Below are positions 35,941 to 46,100 of a DNA stretch of 64,000 nucleotides, piece after piece. The DNA lies in NCBI RefSeq assembly GCF_018613155.1, contig NZ_JAGGQU010000008.1, forward strand, positions 20,175 to 84,174. Reading direction: 5' to 3'. This DNA comes from Bacillus sp. ISL-55. Lineage in GTDB: Bacteria; Bacillota; Bacilli; Bacillales; Cytobacillaceae. A model generated the notes under the pieces. It made no database searches, had not been told where the DNA came from, and saw only the letters and a list, made by a program, of their open reading frames with translations. Positions within the stretch are counted from its first letter, which is position 1, and each line of letters begins with the position of its first letter. The position numbers and the translations under genes are program-made.

Positions 35941-36900
35941 TTGCATCAGAAACCTACCCTTGAAGTACGTGTAAAATCAATTATAAAAGAAACGGCGACA
36001 ATTAAAAGATTTACCCTTCAGGCGCTGAATGTATTGAAGCTGCCTCCATTCAGCGGTGGCTCACATATCACCACATATTTGCCGAAAGCTTCGGGGACAT
36101 TGGAAAGATCTTATTCAGTTTTTAATATATCGGAACCTGGCTCTATCGAAATAGCTGTCCGACTGGCAGAGCCTTCGACTGGGGGGTCTGAGTACTGGCA
36201 CAATCATATTTCTGAAGGGGATATTTTGAAAGTCAGCTATCCGAAAAACCATTTTCCTTTAAGTTTTCAGGCCAAGCATCATGTTTTTTATGCAGCAGGT
36301 ATTGGGATTACCCCATTTTTATCGATGATGGCTGAGCTTACTGAAAAAAACCAATCCTTTGAGCTTCATTATGCTGCAAAGTCAAAAGAGCAATGCGCAT
36401 TTTTTGATTACCTTACCAAGACCTATCCTGGCCAGTGCCATTTTTATTTTTCTGAAGGGGAGAATAAGCAACGTCTGTCAGCAAAGCTGCTTATGGATCA
36501 TCGAATCGGCACACATGTTTATTTTTGCGGGCCGGAAAAAATGATTCAAGAGTTTTCTAGTGCAGCTAAGAGCTATGGCTACCCCGACTTCAATGTCCAT
36601 TTTGAACGGTTCGCACCACCTATGAAAAAGGACGCGGTCCCGTTTAGAATTACATTGAAACAGAGCGGTAAACAACTTGAAGTACCTGCGGAAAGCTCCC
36701 TGCTTGACGTACTTCGTCAAAATGAAATTGATATCCCTTACTCCTGCAGAGTTGGCGGCTGCGGTACATGTGAGGTGAAGGTGGCTGAAGGGGAGATTAA
36801 CCACTACGATTCCTTCCTGACAGATGAACAGCGGCACTCCAATCGAACCATGCTTAGCTGTGTTTCACGCGGGAAGGGGAATGTGGTGCTGGATTTATAA
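35941..36900 (+). CDS. PDR/VanB-type ferredoxin reductase, demethylase electron donor
   Basis: A 319 aa flavin reductase: flavin motif RSYSVFN near 60, NAD(P)H segment FYAAGIGITPFLSMM near 118, and a C-terminal plant-type [2Fe-2S] domain with CRVGGCGTC and a distal LSC. It should pass electrons from NAD(P)H to the upstream haem subunit. The TTG at 35941 has AGGAGGAAC eight bases upstream. An out-of-frame ATG at 35938 opens an eight-codon frame that stops at once, an odd decoy start. Confidence 0.87.
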   Translation: MHQKPTLEVRVKSIIKETATIKRFTLQALNVLKLPPFSGGSHITTYLPKASGTLERSYSVFNISEPGSIEIAVRLAEPSTGGSEYWHNHISEGDILKVSYPKNHFPLSFQAKHHVFYAAGIGITPFLSMMAELTEKNQSFELHYAAKSKEQCAFFDYLTKTYPGQCHFYFSEGENKQRLSAKLLMDHRIGTHVYFCGPEKMIQEFSSAAKSYGYPDFNVHFERFAPPMKKDAVPFRITLKQSGKQLEVPAESSLLDVLRQNEIDIPYSCRVGGCGTCEVKVAEGEINHYDSFLTDEQRHSNRTMLSCVSRGKGNVVLDL

Positions 36901-36906
36901 ATGTCA

Positions 36907-36940
36907 AAAAAGACCGCATCTAAAGCAGATGCGGTCTTTA
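36907..36940. terminator. Bidirectional terminator
   Basis: AAAGACCGCATCT / AGATGCGGTCTTT perfect hairpin between converging genes. Confidence 0.88.
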
Positions 36941-36944
36941 CGTG

Positions 36945-38201
36945 TTATGATCCAGCCATTTCAGCTTTCTTTTCGGATTGGTCGACCACTGCTGCACCAA
37001 CGACGTCTCCTACTACGTTAGAGGCTGTTCCGGCCATCCCGATTATCGCATCGACGCCGGCAATCAGTGCAACGACCTCAAGCGGCAAATCAAACATTGT
37101 CAGCACGACTGACAGGGTCACCAGCCCAGCCGTAGGGATGCCTGCTGTGCCAATCGAAAGAAGAGTGCCAATAAGGACGATCGTAATGAAATCAGTCAGC
37201 GAGAAGCTGATCCCTGTTACATTGGCGGCAAAGACGATTGAGGCGCCCATCCGGAGCGCTCCGCCATCGGAATTGAAGACCGCCCCCAAAGGTAGACTGA
37301 AATTCACCATTTTCTCGCTTATGCCAGCCTTCTTCGCACTTTCAATCGCTACTGGCAATGAAGCAATGCTGCTGGAAGTGAAAAACGCTGTCGTGTAGGC
37401 ATCCTTTGTGTTAGCAAAGAAGCTTTTGACCGGAATCTTGAAGAGTTTCAATGTTCCGCTGTAAACAAAGATCCATAGAATGATGACCCCGATATAAAAT
37501 ACTGCTGTAAACTCTAATAGGGAAGTTAATGTATCCCAGCCTTGTGTGCCAAATGTGGAAGCACTTATCGCAAAAATACCGATTGGAGCGTAAAGGAGGA
37601 TACCCTTCAAAATTCTGAAGAACAACTCATTCGCAGCTTCAAAAAATGTTTGCAGCTGGGCTCCATAGTTTTGGATTTTTTCCTCATTAGCAAATCTCAT
37701 CCCCGAAATCGTAAAGCCAATGATGATTGCCAGGAACAGAATCGCCATTAAGTTTCCTGATGTAAAAGCCGAGAAGAAATTATCCGGTACAATATTGAAA
37801 ATCACGTCTGAGATGGAAGGTGTCGCAGGCCTCTCAACCTCGGCATTAGGTAGTGAAAGGGAACTTCCTGGATTGATCCACAATGCAAGGCCGAGGCCGA
37901 TCAAGACGGCAGCTGCCGTTGTCGCCCCATAATAAAGCACCAGTTTCCCGCCGGTCCTGCCTAGTTGCGCAGGATTCATTTGATTGACTGCAAGCACAAC
38001 CGTCAGGAATACAACCGGAGTAGCAATGAGATTAAGCAATTTTATTAACAGTGTTCCAAAAGGTTTGAAAATCTCGGCCTCCGCCCCAAATAGAACACCA
38101 GCTAAAATACCAAGTACAAAGCCGACTGTCATTTTTAAAATGAAAGATGAATTTTTGTATGAATGCCAAATGTTCAATTTCTTGTATCGCCTCTTTTTCA
38201 T
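36945..38201 (-). CDS. Dicarboxylate/amino acid:cation symporter (DAACS/SLC1)
   Basis: An approximately 418 aa membrane transporter of the glutamate/dicarboxylate symporter family with eight TM helices and two re-entrant hairpins. Family blocks visible: FFTSSSIASLPVAIE (HP1 serine-rich motif), NFSLPLGAVFNSDGGALRMG (TM7 region) and GIPTAGLVTLSVVLTMF with the following GVDAIIGMAGTASNVVGD (HP2-TM8). It imports C4-dicarboxylates or acidic amino acids with Na+ or H+. The start is uncertain: ATG 38201 lacks a good ribosome site and an in-frame TTG exists at 38267. Confidence 0.88.
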   Translation of the reverse strand: MKKRRYKKLNIWHSYKNSSFILKMTVGFVLGILAGVLFGAEAEIFKPFGTLLIKLLNLIATPVVFLTVVLAVNQMNPAQLGRTGGKLVLYYGATTAAAVLIGLGLALWINPGSSLSLPNAEVERPATPSISDVIFNIVPDNFFSAFTSGNLMAILFLAIIIGFTISGMRFANEEKIQNYGAQLQTFFEAANELFFRILKGILLYAPIGIFAISASTFGTQGWDTLTSLLEFTAVFYIGVIILWIFVYSGTLKLFKIPVKSFFANTKDAYTTAFFTSSSIASLPVAIESAKKAGISEKMVNFSLPLGAVFNSDGGALRMGASIVFAANVTGISFSLTDFITIVLIGTLLSIGTAGIPTAGLVTLSVVLTMFDLPLEVVALIAGVDAIIGMAGTASNVVGDVVGAAVVDQSEKKAEMAGS

Positions 38202-38321
38202 AAAATTGTTATGCACTGGATAAATAGTACTAACTATTAAATTACACTTGTTCCGCACAGCAGACAATAGGATTAGCTATAAAAAGATATGATAAAGTTT
38301 AAGTTTTGATTGCAAAAACAA

Positions 38322-38370
38322 AAAAAGGGACTATAAGAAACCTATTTAGCGTGTTCTTATAGCCCTTATA
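38322..38370 (-). terminator. Terminator of the DUF3231 gene
   Basis: On the minus strand AAGGGCTATAAGAA ... TTCTTATAGTCCCTTTTTTT forms a long stem with T run. Confidence 0.8.
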
Positions 38371-38411
38371 TTTTTGAAGAATTTCGTAACCACTTATTCA
38401 ATACTACGCAG

Positions 38412-39404
38412 TTATACCTTCCGATCAAAAGCCTGTGGCGGCTGTTCTAGCCATTTTTCGGTGATTGTCAGGAGCAGGCCTTTTCCGTAAAACTTCTTCA
38501 TTTGGGTGGAAATCATTGTGAATTTGGTGACGATATCTGTCCTCAAACTGGAGGTCAGAGCCTGGTTAATCATAATGAAGCAGAACATTCCCAGGCATGT
38601 ATTCACGAAAAACAGCATCAGTTTATCGGAAAAGGGTGAATTTTTCACATCGAAAGTATTATAATCCCCTGAAGCTGAATAGGGGATGTTTTCTTTTTCA
38701 AAGACATCTCCCAGCGTTTCCAGGACTTTTTCAAGCGAGTCTCTTCCTTTGCTGAAATGCTGTTTAACATCTTTGTGGGAAGCGAGTTTACTGAAAGTGA
38801 CAAGGACCATTTTCGAAAAGCGAGCTCGATGAATGACTCTTGACAGATTTGCAATCTCAGCGGCATTCACTGGCCTTGAGCGACCGAATAGGCCATTGAG
38901 GTATTTCATTTCATCAACCAGATCGACTGTATGGTCCATTGCCACCTGAGGCGATTTCAAAAAGACGCCTTGTGACAACATCAAATCAGTGATTTCATTT
39001 TGAATTTGGATGGTGTATTCTATAGCATTTTGAAAATAATTCCGGACATCCTTCCTGGTGCAATCGGGAAAGGCAGCTGGGTATGTACTCAATGACAGCA
39101 TCGTCATATCATGACAAATATATAAGATGAAGGTATCAGAAAATACTTTATCAACGTCCAGCCTGACATCCTTTTCGGTGAAACCTAAAGGAATTGTCAT
39201 GTTTTCTTTTATAAAAATTTCCTTAAGGTCATCAAGACTCTTTTGTGAGTACTCCACCATTTTTCCAACAATGTTTTTAACCTCGAGATTCTCTGCAGTT
39301 GCATGGAAATATTGAAAGAATCTTAGCTCCATACTGCTTTTTAAGTAGGAAGACCATAAATTCGATATCTCTGTCGAAGTCAGTTCTACATTTGTTCCAC
39401 TCAT
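38412..39404 (-). CDS. DUF3231 family protein
   Basis: A 330 aa helical protein built of two DUF3231 repeats (about residues 1-165 and 166-330), each with a motif of the type LWSSYLKSSMELRFFQYF / LVDEM and a long four-helix-bundle pattern reminiscent of ferritin-like folds. Cellular function is unknown; relatives are common in spore formers. AAAGGAGTGACTAGTACC upstream favours ATG 39404 over the longer frame beginning at 39437. Confidence 0.85.
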   Translation of the reverse strand: MSGTNVELTSTEISNLWSSYLKSSMELRFFQYFHATAENLEVKNIVGKMVEYSQKSLDDLKEIFIKENMTIPLGFTEKDVRLDVDKVFSDTFILYICHDMTMLSLSTYPAAFPDCTRKDVRNYFQNAIEYTIQIQNEITDLMLSQGVFLKSPQVAMDHTVDLVDEMKYLNGLFGRSRPVNAAEIANLSRVIHRARFSKMVLVTFSKLASHKDVKQHFSKGRDSLEKVLETLGDVFEKENIPYSASGDYNTFDVKNSPFSDKLMLFFVNTCLGMFCFIMINQALTSSLRTDIVTKFTMISTQMKKFYGKGLLLTITEKWLEQPPQAFDRKV

Positions 39405-39587
39405 GGTACTAGTCACTCCTTTGTTATTATTGTTCAACTTTTAATGAGATTTATTACAATTAATATAATTATTATCAAGATTTTACATTTTGGTTTTAGT
39501 CTTTCGACAGGGAACCTGATTTTACGGAATGAGATTACATAGAAAAATAAAGCATAGGAAAAACTTCATCAAAAGGAGGTAGGAAAA

Positions 39588-39737
39588 ATGAAAAAGCTAT
39601 TGTTTATGTTTTTATTGGCCATTTCGATGTTCACTGTGACAGGCTGCGGCAATGACGCACCGCCTGAGGAAGGGGAACAGCTGGAAGATGTTGAGGAAGA
39701 AGATGAAATTGGTGACGGCGAAGTAGATGATGAATAA
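39588..39737 (+). CDS. Small acidic lipoprotein, unknown
   Basis: A 49 aa peptide with an N-terminal lipoprotein signal (MKKLLFMFLLAISMF) and lipobox VTGC at residue 20, leaving a mature chain of 30 residues that is almost wholly Asp/Glu/Gly. A near-perfect AAAGGAGGTAGG ribosome site and a terminator 15 bp after the stop support a real gene. It would be anchored outside the membrane; no family is recognised. Confidence 0.75.
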   Translation: MKKLLFMFLLAISMFTVTGCGNDAPPEEGEQLEDVEEEDEIGDGEVDDE

Positions 39738-39751
39738 GCAAGAAGAACTAA

Positions 39752-39785
39752 AGGGTCAACAGCTATTTTGCTGTTGGCCCTTTCT
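39752..39785 (+). terminator. Terminator after the small lipoprotein
   Basis: AGGGTCAACAGC / GCTGTTGGCCCT stem then TTTCTT. Confidence 0.82.
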
Positions 39786-39824
39786 TAATGGATAAGAAAG
39801 TATAAATTTATCCACTTAGATTAG

Positions 39825-40068
39825 TCTCTAGCTCCAGCGCCTAGCCCCTCGAGACGTTTGTCTAGCTGCGACTCCTAACTCCTCGAGTCACTTCGGTCCT
39901 GCCAATGAAGTCAAAAAACGACTTCAATGTCAGGCCCTCCAGCGCTTGTCGGAGTTGGGCAGTCGCCTCCGCTTTTCGTTTTCGGTCCGCCCGATGAAGT
40001 CAAAGAGCGACTTCAATGTCAGGTCCTCCAACGCTTGTCGGGGCTGACCAAGGCGCTTGCGCTTTTCT
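39825..40068 (+). repeat. Dispersed modular repeat, copy 2 (double)
   Basis: It opens with CTCCAGCGCCTAGCCCCTCGAG, then carries the AATGAAGTC...CGACTTCAATGTCAGG-CCTCC(A)GCGCTTGTCGG block twice (about 39900-39960 and 39990-40045) and ends GACCAAGGCGCTTGCGCTTTTC. GC-rich relative to its neighbours. It fills most of the 460 bp gap between the lipoprotein and the PKD protein gene. Confidence 0.88.
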
Positions 40069-40198
40069 TATGGTATTAGTGGACTATTAGGTAAGAGCCG
40101 TCCCTGCTTTTTGATTATTGAATAAGATATTTCAAGGTTTATCAGGTCCTAAGTCAAGTACCACGGTAGGCCACTTTACTATGAAAGGAGCAATTAAC

Positions 40199-42238
40199 TT
40201 GGAAGTTGGTCCAATAAATGCGCTGAATGGGTTTCCGGTTTGGTATAAGGATGAAAACGGACTCCGGCTGCAATTAAACACAGACCCAAACGACCTCTTT
40301 TCAGGACTTACACCAGCTGACCTGCCTAATCCCGGACAACCAGTTTCCTTTCCGGACAATTTTCCTGCTGAAGCATTTTATTTTGCTGCAGAAGCAGAGA
40401 TGGAAACAGGAACAGGTGAGCGGGCTCGATTAGTTTTGGCTATAGAGGCTGCTTTTACAAATGAAGTGCCAGCGGAAGGCGATCAGACTGTGTTTGGCCG
40501 AGTTCGTATTCGAGTGGATGGATTACAATCTGGTGTTGAGTATAAGGTTACCCACCCATATGGTGTGGACACTTTTATTGCTGAACCCGGCGGAGATGGT
40601 TTTGGTGAAATAAACTTCACAGAAGATATCGGTATATGTCCTCTTGAATTTGAACAAGTGTCCAATAGCCGTGTACATCCTTTTTTACAATGGGATCCAT
40701 CCGTGGCTCCAGCACCGCCGGCGGGATACATCGGAGACCCGAATGTGTTGCATCCAGTGGTCGGCAGTACGTATGTTGACCAATTTGGAGAACCACAAAA
40801 TATCTTCAGGATTGAGGGTCCTGGGATAGGGATTGGTTCCCCTGATCGTTCTGTTTCTCCCGGGTTAAATCCAGACAATGCAATTGAAACCAGGAATTTT
40901 TCATTATTAGGGAAGGTCTCCACCATTTCAGGAGTTGATGTCACAAGAACAACTTATACCTTAGCAGATGCCGGTGGCGGTTTTATCGATGTATTTGCCA
41001 AGTCAGATGTAACACCACAACAAATTGAGGTAACAGGGGATGGGATTGTCCCTACTATGCTCCAAGGAGGAAGTGGACTCTATTTTGGACGTGTGGCCTT
41101 TACTGGCAGCAACCCTCCAGGAACAGTGACGGTGACGAACATGGGGGATAATGACCCAGCGAGTATAAAGCAATCAGTTCCCGTTGATTTGATCACAGCC
41201 GCAGCAAATTATGACAACGACACACATACCCTGGAAGTAACCGCTGTTTCAAGTGATGCAGTCAATCCTGTTGTCCTTTCTGTACAAGATTTTGGACTTG
41301 GAAATATGCCTGTTCCTCCTGATGGTCCACTTACTTTGAATTCTGCATTTTTGCCTCCGAAGCTTACGATTCAATCAATAGCTGGAGGGGAAGTGGTTGT
41401 CCCGGTCATTGTTACTGGCTCGCCTGATTCACCAGTTGGTGTAAAAGCAAACGCAGGCCTTGACCAGACTGTATTGATAGGTTCACAGGTCTCCCTAAAT
41501 GGAAATGGTTCAACGGGACCAATTACTTTATATAACTGGATCCAAACTGCAGGTGAGCCGGTAATATTGGAGAATGCGGATACTGCTGTGGCATCTTTCA
41601 TGGCACCAGGAACACCGGGGATTCTGACGTTTGAACTAACTGTTGAAGGTGAGGGAGGTCCTTCCTCGGATACTGTAGATGTTGAAGCAGTTGATTCAGC
41701 TGCTGCGCCGGTTGCTGACGCAGGTCCGAATCAGTCCGTTCAACAAGGCACTCTCGTTACATTAAATGGAACCGCCACTGGAGATGTAACAAGCTATAAC
41801 TGGATACAAATATCAGGTCCTGCTGTCCAAATCCTCAATTCTGCCGCAGCCAATGCCTCATTTACTGCACCAAAACAATTAGCTGAACTTACTTTTGAAC
41901 TCACAGTCAGTGGCCCGGGAGGCAGTTCAACAGATTCTGTTCAGGTGTTCATAAATCCTGACAACTTAACGATCACCCGTGCTGAATATAGAACCAGAGA
42001 CAATGAATGGCGAATCTCAGGGACTACGGATGTGCCAGGTCCAGGCGTTGCCATCACAATATACAACGGAAGCACATTAGATGGACCATTACTAGCACAA
42101 GTAGAAGCAGATGCTCTTGGACAATGGGAGTACAGGATTGAACCTTCTGCTGTCCAGCCTGACGAAACACGCTCTATTTCAGTACAATCCAGTTCAGGTG
42201 GAGCCTTACTTAATATCCCGGTTACAATTCGTCAATAA
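40199..42238 (+). CDS. Large Ig-like/PKD-repeat protein, unknown
   Basis: A 679 aa protein without a signal peptide. Residues 1-270 form an unnamed conserved domain (VGPINALNGFPVWYKDENG; RVRIRVDGLQSGVEYKVTHPYG), a middle beta-rich region follows, then two PKD/K319L-like repeats beginning NAGLDQTVLIGSQVSLNG and DAGPNQSVQQGTLVTLNG, and a final beta-sandwich. I chose TTG 40199 because AAAGGAG lies eight bases upstream; ATG 40181 and TTG 40118 are in frame but lack sites. It is 27 bp from the collagen-like gene, so both may be spore- or cell-surface proteins. Confidence 0.72.
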   Translation: MEVGPINALNGFPVWYKDENGLRLQLNTDPNDLFSGLTPADLPNPGQPVSFPDNFPAEAFYFAAEAEMETGTGERARLVLAIEAAFTNEVPAEGDQTVFGRVRIRVDGLQSGVEYKVTHPYGVDTFIAEPGGDGFGEINFTEDIGICPLEFEQVSNSRVHPFLQWDPSVAPAPPAGYIGDPNVLHPVVGSTYVDQFGEPQNIFRIEGPGIGIGSPDRSVSPGLNPDNAIETRNFSLLGKVSTISGVDVTRTTYTLADAGGGFIDVFAKSDVTPQQIEVTGDGIVPTMLQGGSGLYFGRVAFTGSNPPGTVTVTNMGDNDPASIKQSVPVDLITAAANYDNDTHTLEVTAVSSDAVNPVVLSVQDFGLGNMPVPPDGPLTLNSAFLPPKLTIQSIAGGEVVVPVIVTGSPDSPVGVKANAGLDQTVLIGSQVSLNGNGSTGPITLYNWIQTAGEPVILENADTAVASFMAPGTPGILTFELTVEGEGGPSSDTVDVEAVDSAAAPVADAGPNQSVQQGTLVTLNGTATGDVTSYNWIQISGPAVQILNSAAANASFTAPKQLAELTFELTVSGPGGSSTDSVQVFINPDNLTITRAEYRTRDNEWRISGTTDVPGPGVAITIYNGSTLDGPLLAQVEADALGQWEYRIEPSAVQPDETRSISVQSSSGGALLNIPVTIRQ

Positions 42239-42265
42239 AAATGTTAAATGAGAGGTGAAAACGAG

Positions 42266-42985
42266 ATGCAATATTGTTCTAGATGCAAAAGATGGTACTG
42301 CAGATGTGGTCAAGGAAGATGGAAAGATGAACCTAATTGTGAGCAAGGACCGGCTGGACCGAAAGGGGATCCGGGACCTCCTGGCCCAAGAGGTGAACGG
42401 GGACCCCAAGGTATTCCTGGACCTAAAGGTGACCCAGGACCAGCAGGACCAAAGGGAGAGCGAGGTAAAAAAGGCCCGCCGGGTCAAGATGGTGCACCTG
42501 GTCTCCAGGGTCCTCCTGGACTGCAGGGGCTTCAAGGACCCAAGGGAGATCCAGGTGAGCAAGGTCCTCAGGGAGAAAAAGGCGAACCAGGACCGGCTGG
42601 AACGCTCAGTACGAGTTTTGGTTTCGCCTATTCACCATCTACTAGTACACAAAGCGGCAACGTAAGACTCACAATTGCAGGTCCTCTACAGGACTTTGAA
42701 TTAACAAGTGACGGTTTAAAAACATTAACATCGGGCATTTTCCAAATAACATATAAGGTAAATGTAATCAATGAGGTTGGCTCTGGCGAAGGAGCTAAAT
42801 TCCACCTGGTGGTAAATGATTCAATCACAATCGGTTCGTCCGTGACCGAAGCTAATATGACAACAAATTTGCAGTCCACTCAGTTATTTTCACTGTTAGA
42901 AAATGATGTGATCAAACTGATCGCAACCATTCCTCAGGGTGTGAGTTTTTCTTTGCCAGCATTGCAAATTATAAAAGTAGGTTAA
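42266..42985 (+). CDS. Collagen-like protein with Cys-rich head and BclA-like tail
   Basis: A 239 aa protein. Residues 1-25 are Cys-rich ([17 protein letters not shown]), then 28 uninterrupted Gly-X-Y triplets, then a beta-rich C-terminal domain of about 125 residues ([17 protein letters not shown]... [11 protein letters not shown]) resembling the trimerising tails of bacillar collagen-like surface proteins. ATG 42266 has the AGAGGTGA site; ATG 42248 overlaps it. Exosporium or surface location is inferred. Terminator follows. Confidence 0.85.
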   Translation: MQYCSRCKRWYCRCGQGRWKDEPNCEQGPAGPKGDPGPPGPRGERGPQGIPGPKGDPGPAGPKGERGKKGPPGQDGAPGLQGPPGLQGLQGPKGDPGEQGPQGEKGEPGPAGTLSTSFGFAYSPSTSTQSGNVRLTIAGPLQDFELTSDGLKTLTSGIFQITYKVNVINEVGSGEGAKFHLVVNDSITIGSSVTEANMTTNLQSTQLFSLLENDVIKLIATIPQGVSFSLPALQIIKVG

Positions 42986-42992
42986 TATTCTT

Positions 42993-43025
42993 AAAGAGCA
43001 AAGAGTTCTTCTTTGCTCTTTTTTT
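42993..43025 (+). terminator. Terminator after the collagen-like gene
   Basis: AAAGAGCAAAGA / TCTTTGCTCTTT stem followed by T run. Confidence 0.85.
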
Positions 43026-43073
43026 GATGACTAGCTTTTTTCTCTGACCTGCCGAATCTTACACACAATCAGA

Positions 43074-43102
43074 TTGACAAATGACCAGTCAGTCAGTAAG
43101 AT
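43074..43102 (+). promoter_or_regulatory. RND exporter promoter with TetR-type operator
   Basis: TTGACA, 17 bp spacer, TAAGAT. The spacer is TGACCAGTCAGTCAG, containing the interrupted palindrome TGAC-CA-GTCA and a third GTCA, typical of TetR-family operators placed between -35 and -10. Confidence 0.6.
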
Positions 43103-43141
43103 TATTATCGTCAATAAAGTCATTTTGAGGTAGGTGCAGTA

Positions 43142-46100
43142 GTGAGAAATTTAGTCAATTTTGTACTTGGAAATAAACTGGCCGTGTGGCTGCTTACGAT
43201 TATCATCACCGTATCAGGAATCTATTCTGGCACACGGATGAACATGGAGACCATCCCGAATATTTCAATTCCATACCTGATGGTTATGGATGTATATCCT
43301 GGGGCAACTCCTGAAAAAGTGATGGAGGATGTCTCGATCCCGATTGAAAAAGCGGTAGAGGGTCTGGAAGACGTTAAATATGTCTATTCGAATTCATACT
43401 CCAATATGTCGAGCATCCAGGTAGAGTATGAGTACGGCATTGATATGGATGAGGCCAAGCGTGCTTTGCAATCGGCTTTGGATGCGGTCAAGTTGCCGGA
43501 AGGAGCTCAGGAACCGACCATCACAGCGATCAGTATGAATATGATGCCGGTAGCGGCATTGAGTGTCAGCAGTTCAACTGAGGATATTGTGGAGCTTACA
43601 TCCACCGTTGGAGAAATCATTCTTCCGAAAATCGATAAAATCGATGGAGTTGCATCTGTCACTATGACTGGTCAGCATATCGAAGAAGTTAATTTAACGT
43701 ACGATGAAGCAAAACTTGGGCAATTTGGATTAACGGAAACGAATGTAAAGGAAATGATTCAAGCCAGCAATCTGGGCGTTTCATTAGGCCTTTTTGAGTT
43801 CAAAGAAGGAGAGCAGGCCGTTGCCGTCGATGGCAAGTTCACAACAACTGATGAATTGAAAAACATGTTGATCCCGGTTACGCCATCAGCAGGCAATCCA
43901 TCACCTTTTGTAAAACTTAGCGAACTTGCCAAAATTGAACTGGTTGGTAAAGTTCAATCCATTTCCCGCACAAATGGTGAAAATGCGATTGCCCTGCAGA
44001 TTGTTAAGGAGCAGCAGGCGAATACCGTTGATGTAGTTAATGCTGTGAAAGATTTAGTAAAAGAAGAAGAGGCTAAAATTGATGGATTGGTTATTGAAGT
44101 ATCGCTTGACCAGGGGAAGCCAATTGAAGAATCAGTTTTTACAATGATTGAAAAAGCTTTATTTGGCGGATTAATCGCAATCCTTGTTATCCTGCTTTTC
44201 CTGCGTGACTTCAAATCTACGATTATATCAATTGTCTCAATTCCAGTATCGATTTTTATGGCATTGCTGCTATTGAACTGGATGGACATCACGCTTAATA
44301 TCATGACGCTTGGCGCGATTACTGTAGCGATTGGCCGTGTTATTGATGACTCGATTGTCGTCGTGGAAAACATTTATCGCCGTCTGCATTTAAAAGAAGA
44401 AAGATTAACAGGGCGGGCACTGGTGCGTGAAGCGACAATCGAAATGTTTAAGCCTATCCTTTCGTCCACACTTGTGACGGTTGCTGTATTCGCACCGTTG
44501 ATCTTCGTAGGCGGGATGGTAGGGGAATTATTCACTCCATTTGCCCTGACGATGACATTTGCGCTCGGTGCTTCACTGATTGTAGCGATTACAATCGTAC
44601 CAGCATTATCTCACTTTTTATTCAGGAAGAAGTTATATGGTGAAAAGTCTGAAAGCAGCCATAAGGAAGTTGGAAAGCTGGCTAATTGGTATAAGGGTGC
44701 ATTGAATAAGTCTCTAAACCATAAGGTCATTACTTCACTCATAGCTGTTGTAATGCTTGTCGGAAGTCTTGCGCTGACACCAATCATCGGATTCAGCTTC
44801 ATGGGCAGTGAAGAAGATAAAGTAATGTATCTGACTTACACACCTAAAGCAGGTGAGCTTAAGGATGAAACAATTGAAAATGTTGCAGAAGTAGAAGAAG
44901 AAATGCTGAAACGCGATGACATCGATATCGTACAGGTATCGATCAACGAAGAGGCAGATCAGATGGCGGCCATGATGGGCGGAGGAGCAGGCGGAGCATT
45001 AATGTACCTGATCTTTGACCCGGAAATGGAGAACTTTTCAGAAGTAAGGGATGAACTAGAAGATTATGTCTTCAACATTGGCAACAGCGGTGAATGGAAG
45101 AGCCAGAACTTCGGCGGAATGTCGATGCCTGAGAATGAAATCAGCTATACCTTGTACAGTGAGGATTTAGGCAAGTTAACCAGCACTGTTAAGATGGTGG
45201 AAGATGAACTGAAGACTGTACAAGGTTTGGAGGACGTAACTTCCAGTGCGGAAGATGCTTATGTAGAATACACCTTCAAGGTTGAACAGGATGAATTGCT
45301 GCAATATGGATTGACAGCAGGACAAATCGTTATGATGCTCAATCCGAACAAGTCAAAAGAGGTCTTGACGACTGTTGAAAAAGATGGAGATTCACTTGAT
45401 GTCATTGTTCAGCAGGAGCAAGCAGAACAGCCTGAATCAATCGATGATATTCTTGCCACTGAAGTACAAACAGCGCGGGGTACCACTATGCCATTGTCTG
45501 AATTGGTGAAGGTTGAAGAAGGGTCAACAATGAACACCCTGGCCCGCAGCAAAGGCCAGTATTATGCTTCTGTATCAGGAACTGTCGTCAGTAAAGATAT
45601 TTCAAAGGCAGCTGCAGAAGCTGAAAAAGCAATCGATCAATTAGATCTTCCTAAAGGAGTGGAAGTCGGAGTAGATGGCGTCCAGGCAGATATGACGGAA
45701 ACATTCACCCAGCTAGGAGTTGCGATGCTTGCTGCGATTGCGATCGTCTACTTTATCCTGGTCGTTACCTTCCGAGAGGGTGTCGCACCATTCGCGATCC
45801 TCTTCTCACTTCCATTCGCAGTCATTGGATCGTTCGTTGGACTGCTTATCGCAGGTGAGACCATCTCTGTCTCAGTCATGATGGGTCTATTGATGCTGAT
45901 TGGTATCGTCGTAACGAACGCCATCGTGCTTGTAGACCGGATCATTCACATGGAACGTGAAGGGCTCACAATGCGTGAAGCAGTCCTTGAGGCAGGCGCT
46001 ACACGTTTACGTCCTATCCTGATGACAGCAATTGCAACGGTCGGTGCCTTAATTCCATTAGCGATAGGATCAGGCGGAGGCGGACTGATTTCCAAAGGTC

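Noticed and set aside
42255-42665. 136-codon second frame in the collagen-like gene
   Set aside because: It is a shadow caused by the nine-base triplet repetition; it lacks a start site and ends where the repeat ends.
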